A DNA stretch of 64,000 nt from Seongchinamella unica (GTDB lineage: Bacteria; Pseudomonadota; Gammaproteobacteria; Pseudomonadales; Halieaceae): positions 1,355,724 through 1,419,723 of the forward strand of contig NZ_SMSE01000001.1 of NCBI RefSeq assembly GCF_004354085.1, read 5' to 3'. How positions within the stretch are numbered: the first letter of the stretch is position 1; each line of letters starts with the position of its first letter. The translations under genes and the position numbers were made by a program. Below are positions 23,124-32,261 of this stretch, one piece after another. The notes beneath the pieces are model-generated. The model saw only the letters and a list, made by a program, of their open reading frames with translations. It did no database searches and was not told the DNA's origin.

Positions 23124-23129
23124 ATTATA
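23124..23129 (-). promoter_or_regulatory. Candidate -10 element for glyQ
   Basis: TATAAT on the minus strand, 34 bp upstream of the glyQ GTG in the gap between glyQ and the divergent acyltransferase gene. The hexamer is perfect but no convincing -35 hexamer lies 16-18 bp further upstream, so the call rests on position and the -10 alone. Confidence 0.3.
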
Positions 23130-23181
23130 CAGGCTCTTTTGTCGGCATAATATGCGCTTTACCCGATTGTGAATTTCACCC

Positions 23182-24075
23182 ATGAATGGCCTCAAGGCAG
23201 CGATAATCAAGCTGTTTCTGCACTTCTGCGCGCTGCTCCCCTTGTCCTGGGCCCGGGCCCTGGGGCGGACAGCGGTCCACCTGTACTGGCCGTTTGGCGG
23301 GCGCAGCCGCAAGGTTACTGAACGTAATATAGCGCTTGCCTTTCCCGAGCTGAGCGCCGCCGAGCGGACGCAACTGGCCAAGCGCAGCCTCTGTGCAACA
23401 GGCGAACTGGTGGCAGAGACCGGTCATGTCTGGCTGCGGCCCTGGGAAGAAATCCGGGGCCTGATCAGGTCAGTGGAAGGCGCCGGGCTGATCAGCGAGG
23501 CCCAGGGTGAGGGCCGGGGGGTCATCGTTCTCGCTCCCCATATTGGTAACTGGGAGATTGTCGGCCTGCATCTCGCCACCCTTGGTAGTACCGTCTCCCT
23601 CTATGAGCCGCCCAAGCTGGCTGCGCTGGGGCCGATGATCGAGCGGGGCCGCCAGCGCAGCGGGGCCACCCTGGTACCCACTGACAGCCGCGGCCTGGTG
23701 AAACTGCTCAAGAGCGTCAAGGGCGGCGGAATTTCCGGCATCCTGCCGGATCAGGCGCCGGGTGACTTGAATTCCGGGGAAAACGCCCCATTTATGGGCC
23801 ATCCCTGTTTTACCCCGACGCTGGCCAGCAATATGATTCGCCGCACGGGTGCGCTGGCGGTTTTCGGCCTTGCCGAGCGCATTGCAGGGGGCTTTGCGGT
23901 ACGCTATTTCCTCGCCGAGGACGGGATATACGACGAGGACACCCAGGTGTCGCTCGCTGCCATGAACCGCGGCGTTGAAGCCTGTGTGCGTTACTGCGTT
24001 GAACAGTACCAGTGGGAGTACAAGCGTTTCCGGCAAAGGCCGAAACAGGGCCCCGGTGTTTACGACGACCTCTGA
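23182..24075 (+). CDS. LpxL/HtrB-family lipid A or lysophospholipid acyltransferase
   Basis: 297-residue inner-membrane acyltransferase of the LpxL family, which adds secondary acyl chains to lipid A. The catalytic motif is H-x4-E in [11 protein letters not shown] (about 115-125). Other family marks are [15 protein letters not shown] near 50, GILPDQAPG (about 188-196), and the C-terminal [18 protein letters not shown]. One N-terminal hydrophobic helix anchors it. The same position, after glyQ in reverse orientation, is taken by an LpxL-like gene in Pseudomonas. The exact acyl chain and position are unknown. Confidence 0.88.
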   Translation: MNGLKAAIIKLFLHFCALLPLSWARALGRTAVHLYWPFGGRSRKVTERNIALAFPELSAAERTQLAKRSLCATGELVAETGHVWLRPWEEIRGLIRSVEGAGLISEAQGEGRGVIVLAPHIGNWEIVGLHLATLGSTVSLYEPPKLAALGPMIERGRQRSGATLVPTDSRGLVKLLKSVKGGGISGILPDQAPGDLNSGENAPFMGHPCFTPTLASNMIRRTGALAVFGLAERIAGGFAVRYFLAEDGIYDEDTQVSLAAMNRGVEACVRYCVEQYQWEYKRFRQRPKQGPGVYDDL

Positions 24076-24128
24076 CCCCCCGCTTCCCGACTCACAACTC
24101 CTGCCCTGACGGCAGCTGACGGAATCTT

Positions 24129-24914
24129 ATGTACTACGGAAAAATTATTGGTGGCGTGCTCGGTCTCCTGGTTCTCGGCCCCATTGGCCTGATCCTCGGG
24201 CTCATCGTAGGCCACCTGTTCGACAATGGCCTGATGCAGACCCTGAAGTTTGCCTCGCCCCAGAATATCGCCCGCATCAAGCAGAGTTTTTTTGAAACCA
24301 CCTTCCTGCTCTCCGGATACCTGGCCAAGGCGGATGGGCATATCTCCCGGCAGGAGGTGGATCATACCGAGGCGGTGATCGCCCAGATGGGTCTGAACGC
24401 CGAACAGCGCAAACGGGCTATCGAACTGTTCAAGCGGGGCTCGGCGGCGGACTTCCAGCCGGAGCCAGCGATCTCTGCCTTCATGGAAATCTGCCGGGGC
24501 CAGCGCCAGCTGTGCCAGACCCTGTTGTTCTTCCTGATTTCCCTGGCCCTGGCTGACCACAAAATCGAGGCCGCTGAACGACAGGCCCTGCAGCGCCTGG
24601 CCACCGGGCTGGGCTTCAACGCCGCGCAGCTGGAGCAGATGTTGCGCATGGCGCAGGCCCAGGGTCACTTCCACGGTTCCTCCGGCTTCGAGGCGCAACC
24701 GGGCACCCGGCTGGAGGATGCGTACACAGCACTGGGTGTTGATCCGGATGTGGATGACAAAACCCTGAAACGGGCTTACCGCAAGCTGATGAGTGAGAAT
24801 CACCCGGACAAGCTGATCGCCCGGGGCGTGCCCGAGGACATGATCAAGCTGGCCACCGAGCGTTCGCAGGAGATTCAGGCGGCGTATGAGATGATCAAGA
24901 AGTCTCGCGAGTAG
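24129..24914 (+). CDS. djlA: Co-chaperone DjlA
   Basis: 261-residue membrane-anchored J-domain protein that activates DnaK. The N-terminal glycine-rich transmembrane segment IGGVLGLLVLGPIGLILGLIVG (about 7-28, given by its glycine-rich core GLLVLGPIG) is typical of DjlA. A TerB-like helical domain follows (about 55-165). The C-terminal J domain (about 198-261) has YTALGVDPDVDDKTLKRAYRK by its ends and the essential H-P-D tripeptide in SENHPDKL. It is convergent with trkH across a repeat-rich gap. Confidence 0.93.
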   Translation: MYYGKIIGGVLGLLVLGPIGLILGLIVGHLFDNGLMQTLKFASPQNIARIKQSFFETTFLLSGYLAKADGHISRQEVDHTEAVIAQMGLNAEQRKRAIELFKRGSAADFQPEPAISAFMEICRGQRQLCQTLLFFLISLALADHKIEAAERQALQRLATGLGFNAAQLEQMLRMAQAQGHFHGSSGFEAQPGTRLEDAYTALGVDPDVDDKTLKRAYRKLMSENHPDKLIARGVPEDMIKLATERSQEIQAAYEMIKKSRE

Positions 24915-24928
24915 TCTCTGTTTAGTCC

Positions 24929-25048
24929 GGCCCGGTGAAGTGGTATCGCCTTCCCGGGACCGTCAAAAAGCGTACTTCCCTGTACAGACTCGGCGGACGA
25001 CGTCCTGTCGTCCGACGCCCCGGGAAGGCGATACCACTCCACCGGGCC
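24929..25048. repeat. 120-bp element bounded by 30-bp inverted repeats
   Basis: Left arm 24929-24958 and right arm 25019-25048 are 30-bp reverse complements with a single mismatch (A in the left arm at 24938, where the right arm implies G). The arms start GGCCCGGTG and end CTTCCCGGG. Within the 60-bp loop lies a second hairpin, CGGACGAC, five bases, GTCGTCCG. The whole could fold into a cruciform or a long branched RNA hairpin. No transposase or flanking duplication is visible. Confidence 0.85.
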
Positions 25049-25124
25049 TCGCTCAGTGCCACAAGACGACTGAGAGCGCCTGTTGCCGTAAGTCAGGTTT
25101 CTTATGCCTGATAGAGGTGTGGGG

Positions 25125-25224
25125 TCCGATACTTCCTCCCGAAAATGTCTGAGGCCAGGACGGCCGAAGCCAAGCCTATACATGGATGTATGCTTTTTGG
25201 CGGTTTTCGGGAGGAAGTATCGGA
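25125..25224. repeat. 100-bp element bounded by perfect 21-bp inverted repeats
   Basis: Left arm 25125-25145 (starts TCCGATACTT, ends CTCCCGAAAA) is the exact reverse complement of 25204-25224. The 58-bp interior has nested pairs: GCCAA (25169-25173) with TTGGC (25197-25201), ATACAT (25178-25183) with ATGTAT (25186-25191), and GGCC-AGGAC-GGCC near 25153-25165. It is 76 bp from the previous element, whose arms it loosely resembles in the CTTCC-CGG part. It is likely a small palindromic or MITE-like repeat. Confidence 0.85.
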
Positions 25225-25263
25225 TCGCGCGCCGGGCGATGAGGTACCTAGGCAGCGTCAGAA

Positions 25264-26712
25264 TCAAATACGCCAGAACATCGGCGTAAACAACACCAGT
25301 AGGGTAAAGATCTCCAGTCGGCCCAGCAGCATGGTGAAACAGAGTATGCCCTTGGCCACATCACTGATGCCCGCGAAGTTGGCCGAGACTTCGCCCAGCC
25401 CGGGGCCCAGATTGTTAATGGCGGCGGCCACGGCGGAAAACGCAGTGGTGAAATCAAGGCCTGTCGCCATCAGCAACAGCATGATGATAATAAAAGATGT
25501 GGTGTAAACCGCGAAGAAACTCCACACCGCACTGACCACCGAGGCCTCTACCCGCCTGCGTCCAACTTTGAGTGGAATAATGGCCTGGGGGTGCACAAGC
25601 TGCTTCATTTCACGCACACCCTGCTTGTAGATCAGCATCAGCCGCATGGCTTTCATACCGCCGCCGGTGGAGCCAACGCAACCGCCCATAAAGGAAAACA
25701 TCAGCAGCATCACCGGCAGGAAAGATGGCCAGTGGGCGAAGTCCTGAGTGGTGAAGCCGGTGGTGGTGGTAATGGAAACCGCCTGGAAGATACCGTGTAC
25801 GAGGCCGTCGTCCGGTTTCAGGGTTTCGCTGATGATCAGGTAGCTACAGGTCACGGCAACACAAATCAGCAGAACACTGGAGAAAAAACGGGTTTCGGAA
25901 TCCTTGCGATAGGGGGCGATGCTCCCCCGGCGCCAGAAGATGAAATGCAGACCAAAGTTAATGGCCGAGATGTACATGAACAGGCTGCTGATCAGCAGTA
26001 TGGCGTTACTGTCAAAGTAGCCCATGCTGGCGTCGTGGGTGGAAAAGCCGCCAATGGCGACGGTAGACAGGGCATGGGCGATTGCGTCAAAGGAGGTCAT
26101 GCCGGCCAGCCAGTAAGCCACGGCGCAGATAATGGTCAGTGACACGTAGACCATCGCCAGCGCCTTGGCGGTTTCGGTGATGCGTGGCGTCAGCTTGCTG
26201 TCTTTGGAGGGCCCGGGCGTTTCCGCCTTATACAGCTGCATACCGCCAATGCCCAGCATGGGTAGCACGGCGACGGCGACCACGATGATGCCGATGCCGC
26301 CCAGCCACTGTAGCAGCTGCCGGTAGATCAGGATCGACGCCGGCAGTGAGTCCAGGCCGGTAATGACCGTGGCGCCGGTCGTCGTCAAGCCGGAAATGGA
26401 TTCGAATACGGCTTCAGTCGGGGTGAGGTTCAGGCTTTCGGTGAGCGCGAAGGGCAGTGCACCGAACAGGCCCAGTACCGTCCAGAACAGGGAGGTAATG
26501 AGAAAGCCATCGCGTATGCGCAGGTCGTGCCGGGCGTTCATTACCGGAACCCAGATCGCCAGACCGGCGAAAAAGGTTATTCCCAGGGCGTAGAGAAAGC
26601 CGTTGGCGGTATCGTCGTCGGTAATCAGAGCGGTAACGAGGGGAACCAGCAGGGTACTGGAAAACAGCATCAGCAGTATTCCCAGAATGCGCAGTGAGAC
26701 CGAGAGATGCAT
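25264..26712 (-). CDS. trkH: TrkH-type potassium uptake protein
   Basis: 482-residue K+-translocating membrane subunit of the Trk system. Four pore-loop (P-loop) repeats are visible around filter-like motifs: SGLTTTGATVITGLD, STVAIGGFSTHDASMG, VSITTTGFTTQDFAHW and NNLGPGLGEVSANFAG. The gating region GCVGSTGGGMKAMR follows the third repeat. It starts 3 bp after the trkA stop, so channel and regulatory subunit are cotranscribed. Confidence 0.96.
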   Translation of the reverse strand: MHLSVSLRILGILLMLFSSTLLVPLVTALITDDDTANGFLYALGITFFAGLAIWVPVMNARHDLRIRDGFLITSLFWTVLGLFGALPFALTESLNLTPTEAVFESISGLTTTGATVITGLDSLPASILIYRQLLQWLGGIGIIVVAVAVLPMLGIGGMQLYKAETPGPSKDSKLTPRITETAKALAMVYVSLTIICAVAYWLAGMTSFDAIAHALSTVAIGGFSTHDASMGYFDSNAILLISSLFMYISAINFGLHFIFWRRGSIAPYRKDSETRFFSSVLLICVAVTCSYLIISETLKPDDGLVHGIFQAVSITTTTGFTTQDFAHWPSFLPVMLLMFSFMGGCVGSTGGGMKAMRLMLIYKQGVREMKQLVHPQAIIPLKVGRRRVEASVVSAVWSFFAVYTTSFIIIMLLLMATGLDFTTAFSAVAAAINNLGPGLGEVSANFAGISDVAKGILCFTMLLGRLEIFTLLVLFTPMFWRI

Positions 26713-26715
26713 AGA

Positions 26716-28089
26716 TCAGAAGAATCCGAAGCCCACGGCGAACAGTTTTTCCACCGCGTTGATTTTGCGCCGGTCCACCAGGAACAGGATGACGTGGTCG
26801 TCGGTCTCGACCACGATGTGTTTGTGGGCAATCAGCACTTCTTCGCCGCGCACAATGGCACCGATGGTCACGCCTTCCGGGAGCTGGATTTCATCCAGCC
26901 GGCGACCGACCACTTTCGAGGAATAGGCGTCACCATGGGCTGTGACTTCAATGGCCTCCGCCGCGCCCCGGCGCAGCGAGTGGACGTTGCTGATGTCGCC
27001 CTTGCGCACATGGGTCAACAGGCTGCCGATGGTAATTTGCTGCGGCGAAATGGCGATATCGATTTCGTCACCCACCAGCTCGGCGTAGGCGGGATTGGTG
27101 ATGAGGGTGATTACCTTCTTGGCGCCCATGCGCTTGGCCAGCATGGACATCATGATGTTGGATTCGTCGTTGTTGGTGAGTGCGCAGAACACATCGTTGG
27201 CCTCGATGTTTTCCTGGGCCAGCAGTTGCGGTTCTGAGGCACTGCCATTAAGAACGATGGTGTGCTTCAGCCGCTCCGACAGTACCCGGCAGCGTTCGTA
27301 GGATCGCTCGATGACCTTCACCTGGTACTTCCCCTCGATGGACAGGGCCAGGGTGGCGCCGATATTGCCGCCGCCGGCGATCATGACCCGCTTGTAGGGT
27401 TTATCGACCTTGCGCAGCTCGGACATTACCGCGCGAATGTTCTCCCGGGCGGCGATGAAAAACACCTCGTCGTCCGCTTCCACCACCGTATCGCCCTGGG
27501 GCAGAATGGCCCGGTCGTGGCGAAAAATTGCCGCCACCCGGGTGTCTACCTTGGGCATGTGCGTGCGGATTTCCTGCAGTTCCTGGCCGACGATGGGGCC
27601 TCCGTGATAGGCCCTGACAGCCACCAGCTGGACCCGACCATCGGCGAAATCCAGTACCTGCAGGGCACCGGGATTGGCGATCAGCTGGCGGATGTTGTTG
27701 GTCACCAACTGCTCCGGGCCTATGATCACATCCACCGGTATGTGATCACGGTTAAACAGTTGCTCCTGATGGGCGAGGTAGTTGGGAGAGCGCACCCGGG
27801 ATATCTTGGTGGGGGTGTTGAACAGGGTGTGGGCGACCTGGCAGGCCATCATGTTGATTTCATCGGAGTTGGTAACCGCGATCAGCATGTCCGCGTCTTC
27901 GGCCCCCGCCTTGTACAGGCTGTTGGGGTGGGAAGCGCCGCCGGTGACGATGCCGATATCGAGGCGATCCTGCAGGGCCCGCAGTTTGCCGGCATGGGTA
28001 TCGACGACGGTAATGTCGTTCTGCTCGTTGGCCAGGTGTTCAGCGAGAGTACCGCCAACCTGGCCGGCGCCGAGAATTATGATTTTCAT
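26716..28089 (-). CDS. trkA: Trk system potassium uptake regulatory protein TrkA
   Basis: 457-residue peripheral subunit gating TrkH. It has two tandem RCK units, each with a Rossmann NAD(H)/ATP-binding half ([15 protein letters not shown] at 5-19; [19 protein letters not shown] by ends near 238-255) and a TrkA-C half (around 145-225 and 370-450). Its length equals E. coli TrkA (458). It lies downstream of def-fmt-rsmB on the same strand, after a 103-bp gap that carries a palindrome and may hold its own promoter. Confidence 0.97.
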   Translation of the reverse strand: MKIIILGAGQVGGTLAEHLANEQNDITVVDTHAGKLRALQDRLDIGIVTGGASHPNSLYKAGAEDADMLIAVTNSDEINMMACQVAHTLFNTPTKISRVRSPNYLAHQEQLFNRDHIPVDVIIGPEQLVTNNIRQLIANPGALQVLDFADGRVQLVAVRAYHGGPIVGQELQEIRTHMPKVDTRVAAIFRHDRAILPQGDTVVEADDEVFFIAARENIRAVMSELRKVDKPYKRVMIAGGGNIGATLALSIEGKYQVKVIERSYERCRVLSERLKHTIVLNGSASEPQLLAQENIEANDVFCALTNNDESNIMMSMLAKRMGAKKVITLITNPAYAELVGDEIDIAISPQQITIGSLLTHVRKGDISNVHSLRRGAAEAIEVTAHGDAYSSKVVGRRLDEIQLPEGVTIGAIVRGEEVLIAHKHIVVETDDHVILFLVDRRKINAVEKLFAVGFGFF

Positions 28090-28162
28090 AGCTTGCGGGT
28101 TCGGCTAAATATCTGGAAACAATAAAGAAATTGCCTGCACATTGTAAGAGCCAGCGCAGGGG

Positions 28163-28176
28163 AATTGTGCACAATT
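28163..28176. promoter_or_regulatory. 14-bp perfect palindrome upstream of trkA
   Basis: AATTGTGCACAATT is a perfect palindrome in the rsmB-trkA gap, 74 bp upstream of the trkA ATG. On the minus strand a TACAAT lies about 20 bp downstream of it and could be a -10. The layout fits an operator for a dimeric regulator controlling trkAH, but no regulator is identified. Confidence 0.35.
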
Positions 28177-28192
28177 GAGGTCCGTCGGCGAA

Positions 28193-29485
28193 TCAGGTTT
28201 TCTCCAGCAGGCTGTAGAACAGGCCGTCAGGGCCCCACGGGTCGGGCAGCAGTTGGCAGCCCGTGGCGGTACTCTCACCCGGCGCTGGTGACAGGGCGCC
28301 GAGTCTGGCGTCCGGCGTCGCGGCCAGAAACTGCTGTACGACGGCGGTATTTTCCCCCTCCAGTAGCGAGCAGGTGGCATACAGCAAGCGGCCGCCGGGC
28401 CTCAGTAGCGGCCACAGACCGTCGAGAATCGCCCGCTGTTGTTCGCTGAAGCCCTTGATATCCCGCTCCCGGCGCAGCAGCTTTACATCCGGGTGGCGAC
28501 GGACAACCCCGCTGGCGCTGCAGGGCGCATCCACCAGGATGCGGTCGAAGCTGCCTGCCGCCAACTCCGCGGGCGGCCGGGTGGCATCGCCGACGATAAC
28601 ATGGGCCTGCAGTTGCAGCCGTTCAAGGTTTTGCTCCACCCGGGCCAGGCGCTGGGGGTCGACATCCATAGCCACCAGTTCGCCGAGCAGGGGCTGTTGT
28701 TCGAGAATATGGCAGCTTTTACCTCCGGGCGCGGCGCAGGCATCCAGTACCCGTTCACCCGCTGCTGCAGCCAACAGCTGCGCCGCCAGTTGCGCCGCCT
28801 CATCCTGCACACTGATCCGCCCCTCCTCGAAGCCTGGAAGTCCTGCGACATCCATCGGTGAATCCAGGTAGATGGCGTCTGCTGACCGCGTTCCCGGCCT
28901 TGCGCCGATCCCCGCTTCGTCCAGGGTCCGCAGGTAATCCTCCCGGCTGCCCTTGCCACGGTTTACCCGCAGGGTCATGGGGGGCTGGCTGTTATTGGCG
29001 TCGATAATGGTGGTGGCGTGTTGCGGCCATTGCCGGTGAATGGCGTCGAATAACCACTGGGGGTGCGCTGCTGCAGCAGCGATGTCCAGGTTTGCCAGCA
29101 GCGACTCCCGTTCCCGCAGGAAGCGTCGCAGGACGGCGTTTGTCAGGCTTTTTGCCCAGGGCTTTTTCAGGGCCCGGGTGGCGGCAACCGTGGCTGACAC
29201 GGCCGCGTGATCGGGGATGCGGGTACCATCCAGCTGGTAGAGGCCACACAGCAGCAGTCCCTGTACATCGCGGTCCTTGTCACGCATCGGCCTGGTGAGT
29301 AGCTGGTCGAGAATGGATTGCAGGCGCGGTGCCTGGCGCAAGGTGCCGTAGCAGAGCTGTTGCAGCAGCCCGCGATCGCGGGGAGTGACCTGCTCCAGCG
29401 CCGGCGGCAGCACCTGGTTGAGGGATTTGCCCGCCAGCACACCGGCCAGCACACCGGCCGCGGTGGCGCGGGTATCGCGTGCCAT
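28193..29485 (-). CDS. rsmB: 16S rRNA (cytosine-967-C5)-methyltransferase
   Basis: 430-residue RNA m5C methyltransferase. An N-terminal NusB-like helical domain spans about 1-140 (ILDQLLTRPMRDKDRDVQGLL region). The Rossmann methyltransferase domain follows, with the SAM loop DACAAPGGKSCHI (about 249-261), the base-flip cysteine motif DAPCSASGVVRRHPD, and the nucleophile in YATCSLLEGENTAVV. The first base of its start codon is shared with the fmt stop, so fmt and rsmB overlap by 1 bp. Confidence 0.96.
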   Translation of the reverse strand: MARDTRATAAGVLAGVLAGKSLNQVLPPALEQVTPRDRGLLQQLCYGTLRQAPRLQSILDQLLTRPMRDKDRDVQGLLLCGLYQLDGTRIPDHAAVSATVAATRALKKPWAKSLTNAVLRRFLRERESLLANLDIAAAAAHPQWLFDAIHRQWPQHATTIIDANNSQPPMTLRVNRGKGSREDYLRTLDEAGIGARPGTRSADAIYLDSPMDVAGLPGFEEGRISVQDEAAQLAAQLLAAAAGERVLDACAAPGGKSCHILEQQPLLGELVAMDVDPQRLARVEQNLERLQLQAHVIVGDATRPPAELAAGSFDRILVDAPCSASGVVRRHPDVKLLRRERDIKGFSEQQRAILDGLWPLLRPGGRLLYATCSLLEGENTAVVQQFLAATPDARLGALSPAPGESTATGCQLLPDPWGPDGLFYSLLEKT

Positions 29486-30450
29486 CAGTTGTTTACTTCA
29501 GGCAGGGAGAAGCAGCTGCCGGAACTGAACAGGTCGGCGCTGCCGTTCATCACCTGCTCGGCGCTGAGCGCTTTTCCCCCCGGCAGTTGCAGGCGCTCCA
29601 ACCTCAGTTGGCCGCTGCCGCAATTGACCAGGATACCGTCGCGATCGGCACTTAGAAGGGTACCCGCAGGCTCCGGCAACGGCGCGTTGCCAGCGGGACT
29701 GGCCTGCCAGATCCTGATGCGCTGGCCCTGCAGGTGGGTAAAGCAGACGGGGAAGGGATTGAAGGCGCGGATGGACCGATCGAGCTCGCTGGCCGGTCGC
29801 CGCCAGTCGAGTTCCGCTTCACCCTTGGAAATCTTGTTGGCGTAGCTGGCTTTCGTATCATCCTGCGCAGTGGCGCTGGCCTGGTAGCCGGGCAGGTCTG
29901 AGAGCACTTCTACCAGTAATGGCGCCCCGAGCCGGGCGAGCTCGTCGTGGAGGCTGGCGGCGGTGGTATCCGCGCCGATTTCGCAGCGGGCCGTGGCCAG
30001 CATATCGCCGGTATCGAGGCCAACATCCATTTGCATGATCGTGGTGCCGGTTTCCCGGTCACCGGCTTCTATGGCCCGCTGGATGGGCGCGGCGCCCCGC
30101 CACCGCGGCAGCAGTGAGGCGTGTACGTTGAGGCAGCCCAGGCGCGGCGCGGCCAGGACTTCCGCGGGCAGGATCAGGCCGTAAGCCACGACCACCATGG
30201 CGTCGGCCCGGAGCCCGGTGAGCCTGGCCTGCTCTCCGGCGTCGCGCAGACTGCCGGGCTGGTATACCGGTATGCCGGCCGCCTCGGCCAGTTGCTTGAC
30301 CGGACTGGCCTGCAGTTTCTTGCCCCTTCCAGCGGGGCGGTCAGGCTGCGTATATACAGCTATAAGTTGGTGCTCACTTTCAATGAGCGCCTTTAGATGT
30401 ATAGCGGCAAAATCTGGCGTGCCGGCGAATATCAGTTTCAGAGAGGCCAC
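29485..30450 (-). CDS. fmt: Methionyl-tRNA formyltransferase
   Basis: 321-residue enzyme that formylates initiator Met-tRNA with 10-formyl-tetrahydrofolate. The N-terminal domain has IFAGTPDFAAIHLKAL and the family signature HASLLPRWRGAAPIQRAI (about 108-125), which includes the catalytic histidine and the folate loop. The C-terminal OB-like tRNA-binding domain ends in GGKALSAEQVMNG. It sits 3 bp after def, the classic def-fmt pair. Confidence 0.97.
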   Translation of the reverse strand: MASLKLIFAGTPDFAAIHLKALIESEHQLIAVYTQPDRPAGRGKKLQASPVKQLAEAAGIPVYQPGSLRDAGEQARLTGLRADAMVVVAYGLILPAEVLAAPRLGCLNVHASLLPRWRGAAPIQRAIEAGDRETGTTIMQMDVGLDTGDMLATARCEIGADTTAASLHDELARLGAPLLVEVLSDLPGYQASATAQDDTKASYANKISKGEAELDWRRPASELDRSIRAFNPFPVCFTHLQGQRIRIWQASPAGNAPLPEPAGTLLSADRDGILVNCGSGQLRLERLQLPGGKALSAEQVMNGSADLFSSGSCFSLPEVNN

Positions 30451-30453
30451 CGG

Positions 30454-30960
30454 TCAGTCTCGGCGGCGCTGGTCTTTTTCCAGCTTCTTGCGGATGCGAT
30501 TGCGTTTCAGTGGCGACAGGTAGTCCACGAACAGTTTGCCATTGAGGTGATCGATCTCGTGTTGCAGGCAGATGGCCAGCAGTCCATCGAGCTCCTCGGC
30601 AATGGGCTTGCCGTCGCGATCCAGGGCAGTCACCGCAATCCGCCTGGGACGGTTGACGGTTTCGTAATAGCCGGGCACCGACAGGCAGCCTTCATCATAT
30701 TCGCCCAGCTCCGGGTCGAGAATGTCGACTTGCGGATTGATGAACACCCGTGGCTGGTTCTGCTCCTCCGACAAATCGATCACCAGGATGCGCTCGTGCA
30801 CGTTCACCTGGGTGGCGGCCAGGCCGATACCCGGTGCTGCGTACATGGTTTCAAACATGTTGTCGATCAGCTCCCGGTGGGCGTCGGTGACCGCGTCCAC
30901 GGGTTTGGCCACCGTGCGCAGGCGGGGGTCGGGAAATTCCAGAATGTCCAGTACAGCCAT
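30454..30960 (-). CDS. def: Peptide deformylase
   Basis: 168-residue metalloenzyme that removes the formyl group from new proteins. All three motifs are present: [11 protein letters not shown] (about 45-55), EGCLSVPGY (about 90-98, metal cysteine) and [12 protein letters not shown] (about 132-143, HExxH). It is first in the def-fmt-rsmB run and divergent from the TsaP-like gene. A TATAAT on the minus strand (31069-31064) may be its -10. Confidence 0.97.
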   Translation of the reverse strand: MAVLDILEFPDPRLRTVAKPVDAVTDAHRELIDNMFETMYAAPGIGLAATQVNVHERILVIDLSEEQNQPRVFINPQVDILDPELGEYDEGCLSVPGYYETVNRPRRIAVTALDRDGKPIAEELDGLLAICLQHEIDHLNGKLFVDYLSPLKRNRIRKKLEKDQRRRD

Positions 30961-31063
30961 GGAGAAAGTGCTCTTTTTGCGGATTTTTACAGCCCGTCAT
31001 GAGGTGCGGGAAAAGTAACATTTAGGCTTGCCAGCGGCATAACGCGGCAGCACACTGTAATCT

Positions 31064-31071
31064 ATTATACT
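31064..31071. promoter_or_regulatory. Overlapping -10-like hexamers between def and the LysM gene
   Basis: The stretch ATTATACT reads TATACT on the plus strand (31066-31071) and TATAAT on the minus strand (31069-31064). Either could serve as a -10 for the divergent genes on the two sides. No good -35 is seen in either direction, so the call is weak. Confidence 0.25.
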
Positions 31072-31143
31072 GCTTGGGGTTAAGGGGTGCCCATAGTTGG
31101 CGCACTCGGGCAGGGGATAACAGGGCCACGCAGGGATGAAAAA

Positions 31144-32175
31144 ATGAAAACAAGGTCACTCTCGATCTGGCTGCTACTGGTTTCGCTGATATTCAGCGGA
31201 GTACTGCAGGCAGCAGTGGAGCTTAACGACGATGTGCCGGAAACCTACATCGTCAAGAAAGGGGACACGCTGTGGGGTATATCCGGCATGTACCTGCGCG
31301 AACCCTGGTTGTGGCCGGAGCTCTGGGACGTCAACCCGCAGATCGACAACCCCCATCTCATCTATCCCGGGGATGAACTGTACCTGGTATGGGTGGATGG
31401 GCAGCCCCGCCTGCGCCTGCGCCGTGGCCGCGATGTCAAGTTGATCCCCAACATGCGGGTCCAGCCGCTGGACCTGGCCATACCGACCATTCCCCTGGAT
31501 GAAATCGGAGCCTTCCTGCTGCGCCACCGCATTCTCGGCGCCAACGAAATCAACAATTCGGCCTACATTGTGGCCGGCGACCAGGGCTCGCTGATCAGTG
31601 CCCCCGGCGACCTGATCTTCGGCCGCGGTCCCTTCCCCGACGGTGAGCGGGCCTACGGCATTTATCGCCCCGGAGAAACCTACCGCGACCCGCTGACCGA
31701 AGAGCTGCTGGGCTACCAGGCGCAGGATATCGGCAATGCCAAGCTGATCTCCTCCAACCGGGATGAGGTCACCGAGCTGGAGATCAACCGGGTCACCGAA
31801 GAGGTTCGTATCGCCGATCGTCTGTTGCCCCAGGAAGAGCGGGTACTGGATGCCACCTTCCAGCCAAGGGCACCGGAAGCCCAGATTGAAGGCGGTTACA
31901 TGATCGCCGTTGATGGCGGTGTCACCCAGATCGGCACCACTGACATCGTCGTGTTGAACAAGGGTCTGCGTGACGGCCTGGAGGTCGGCCATGTACTGGC
32001 CGTATACCAGAGCGGCGACCTGGTGTTCGACAAGGTGGCAGAAGAGAACATACGCCTGCCCGATGTGCGGGCCGGGTTGGCAATGGTCTTCGAGACCTTT
32101 GAAAAGGCCAGCTATGCCCTGATTCTGAAGTCCAACCGCCCACTGAAGGTACTGGACAAGGTCAAAAACCCGTAA
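31144..32175 (+). CDS. LysM-domain protein, TsaP-like (type IV pilus secretin-associated)
   Basis: 343-residue exported protein. I place the start at the ATG at 31144, because the residues from an upstream ATG at 31087 lack homology while MKTRSLSIWLLLVSLIFSGV is a clean signal peptide (cleavage near LQA, residue 23). A LysM peptidoglycan-binding domain spans about 34-81 (YIVKKGDTLWGISGMYL, then LIYPGDELYLVW). The C-terminal part (about 230-340) resembles the FlgT-like domain of TsaP (VVLNKGLRDGLEVGHVLAVYQ, by its ends). The locus def/TsaP/dprA/tsaC matches the Pseudomonas arrangement. TsaP anchors the pilus secretin to the cell wall; no pilus gene is in this window. Confidence 0.82.
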   Translation: MKTRSLSIWLLLVSLIFSGVLQAAVELNDDVPETYIVKKGDTLWGISGMYLREPWLWPELWDVNPQIDNPHLIYPGDELYLVWVDGQPRLRLRRGRDVKLIPNMRVQPLDLAIPTIPLDEIGAFLLRHRILGANEINNSAYIVAGDQGSLISAPGDLIFGRGPFPDGERAYGIYRPGETYRDPLTEELLGYQAQDIGNAKLISSNRDEVTELEINRVTEEVRIADRLLPQEERVLDATFQPRAPEAQIEGGYMIAVDGGVTQIGTTDIVVLNKGLRDGLEVGHVLAVYQSGDLVFDKVAEENIRLPDVRAGLAMVFETFEKASYALILKSNRPLKVLDKVKNP

Positions 32176-32261
32176 CAGGAAGTTTCGAGGGTATCGCAGG
32201 GACGCGATGCCCGGGGCCCAGGCCCCATCACAACCAACCGACATTACGTCAAGGATGATGT

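Larger units (their letters stand above)
24915..25263. other. Repeat-rich intergenic region between djlA and trkH
   Basis: 349 bp between two convergent gene ends. Short open frames here are not supported by homology or ribosome binding sites. The region is almost filled by two separate long inverted-repeat elements, listed individually. Neither is followed by a T-run. Confidence 0.7.

Noticed and set aside
23091-23381. N-terminal extension of GlyQ
   Set aside because: The extra 97 codons overlap the divergent acyltransferase gene and its upstream region and have no resemblance to GlyQ.
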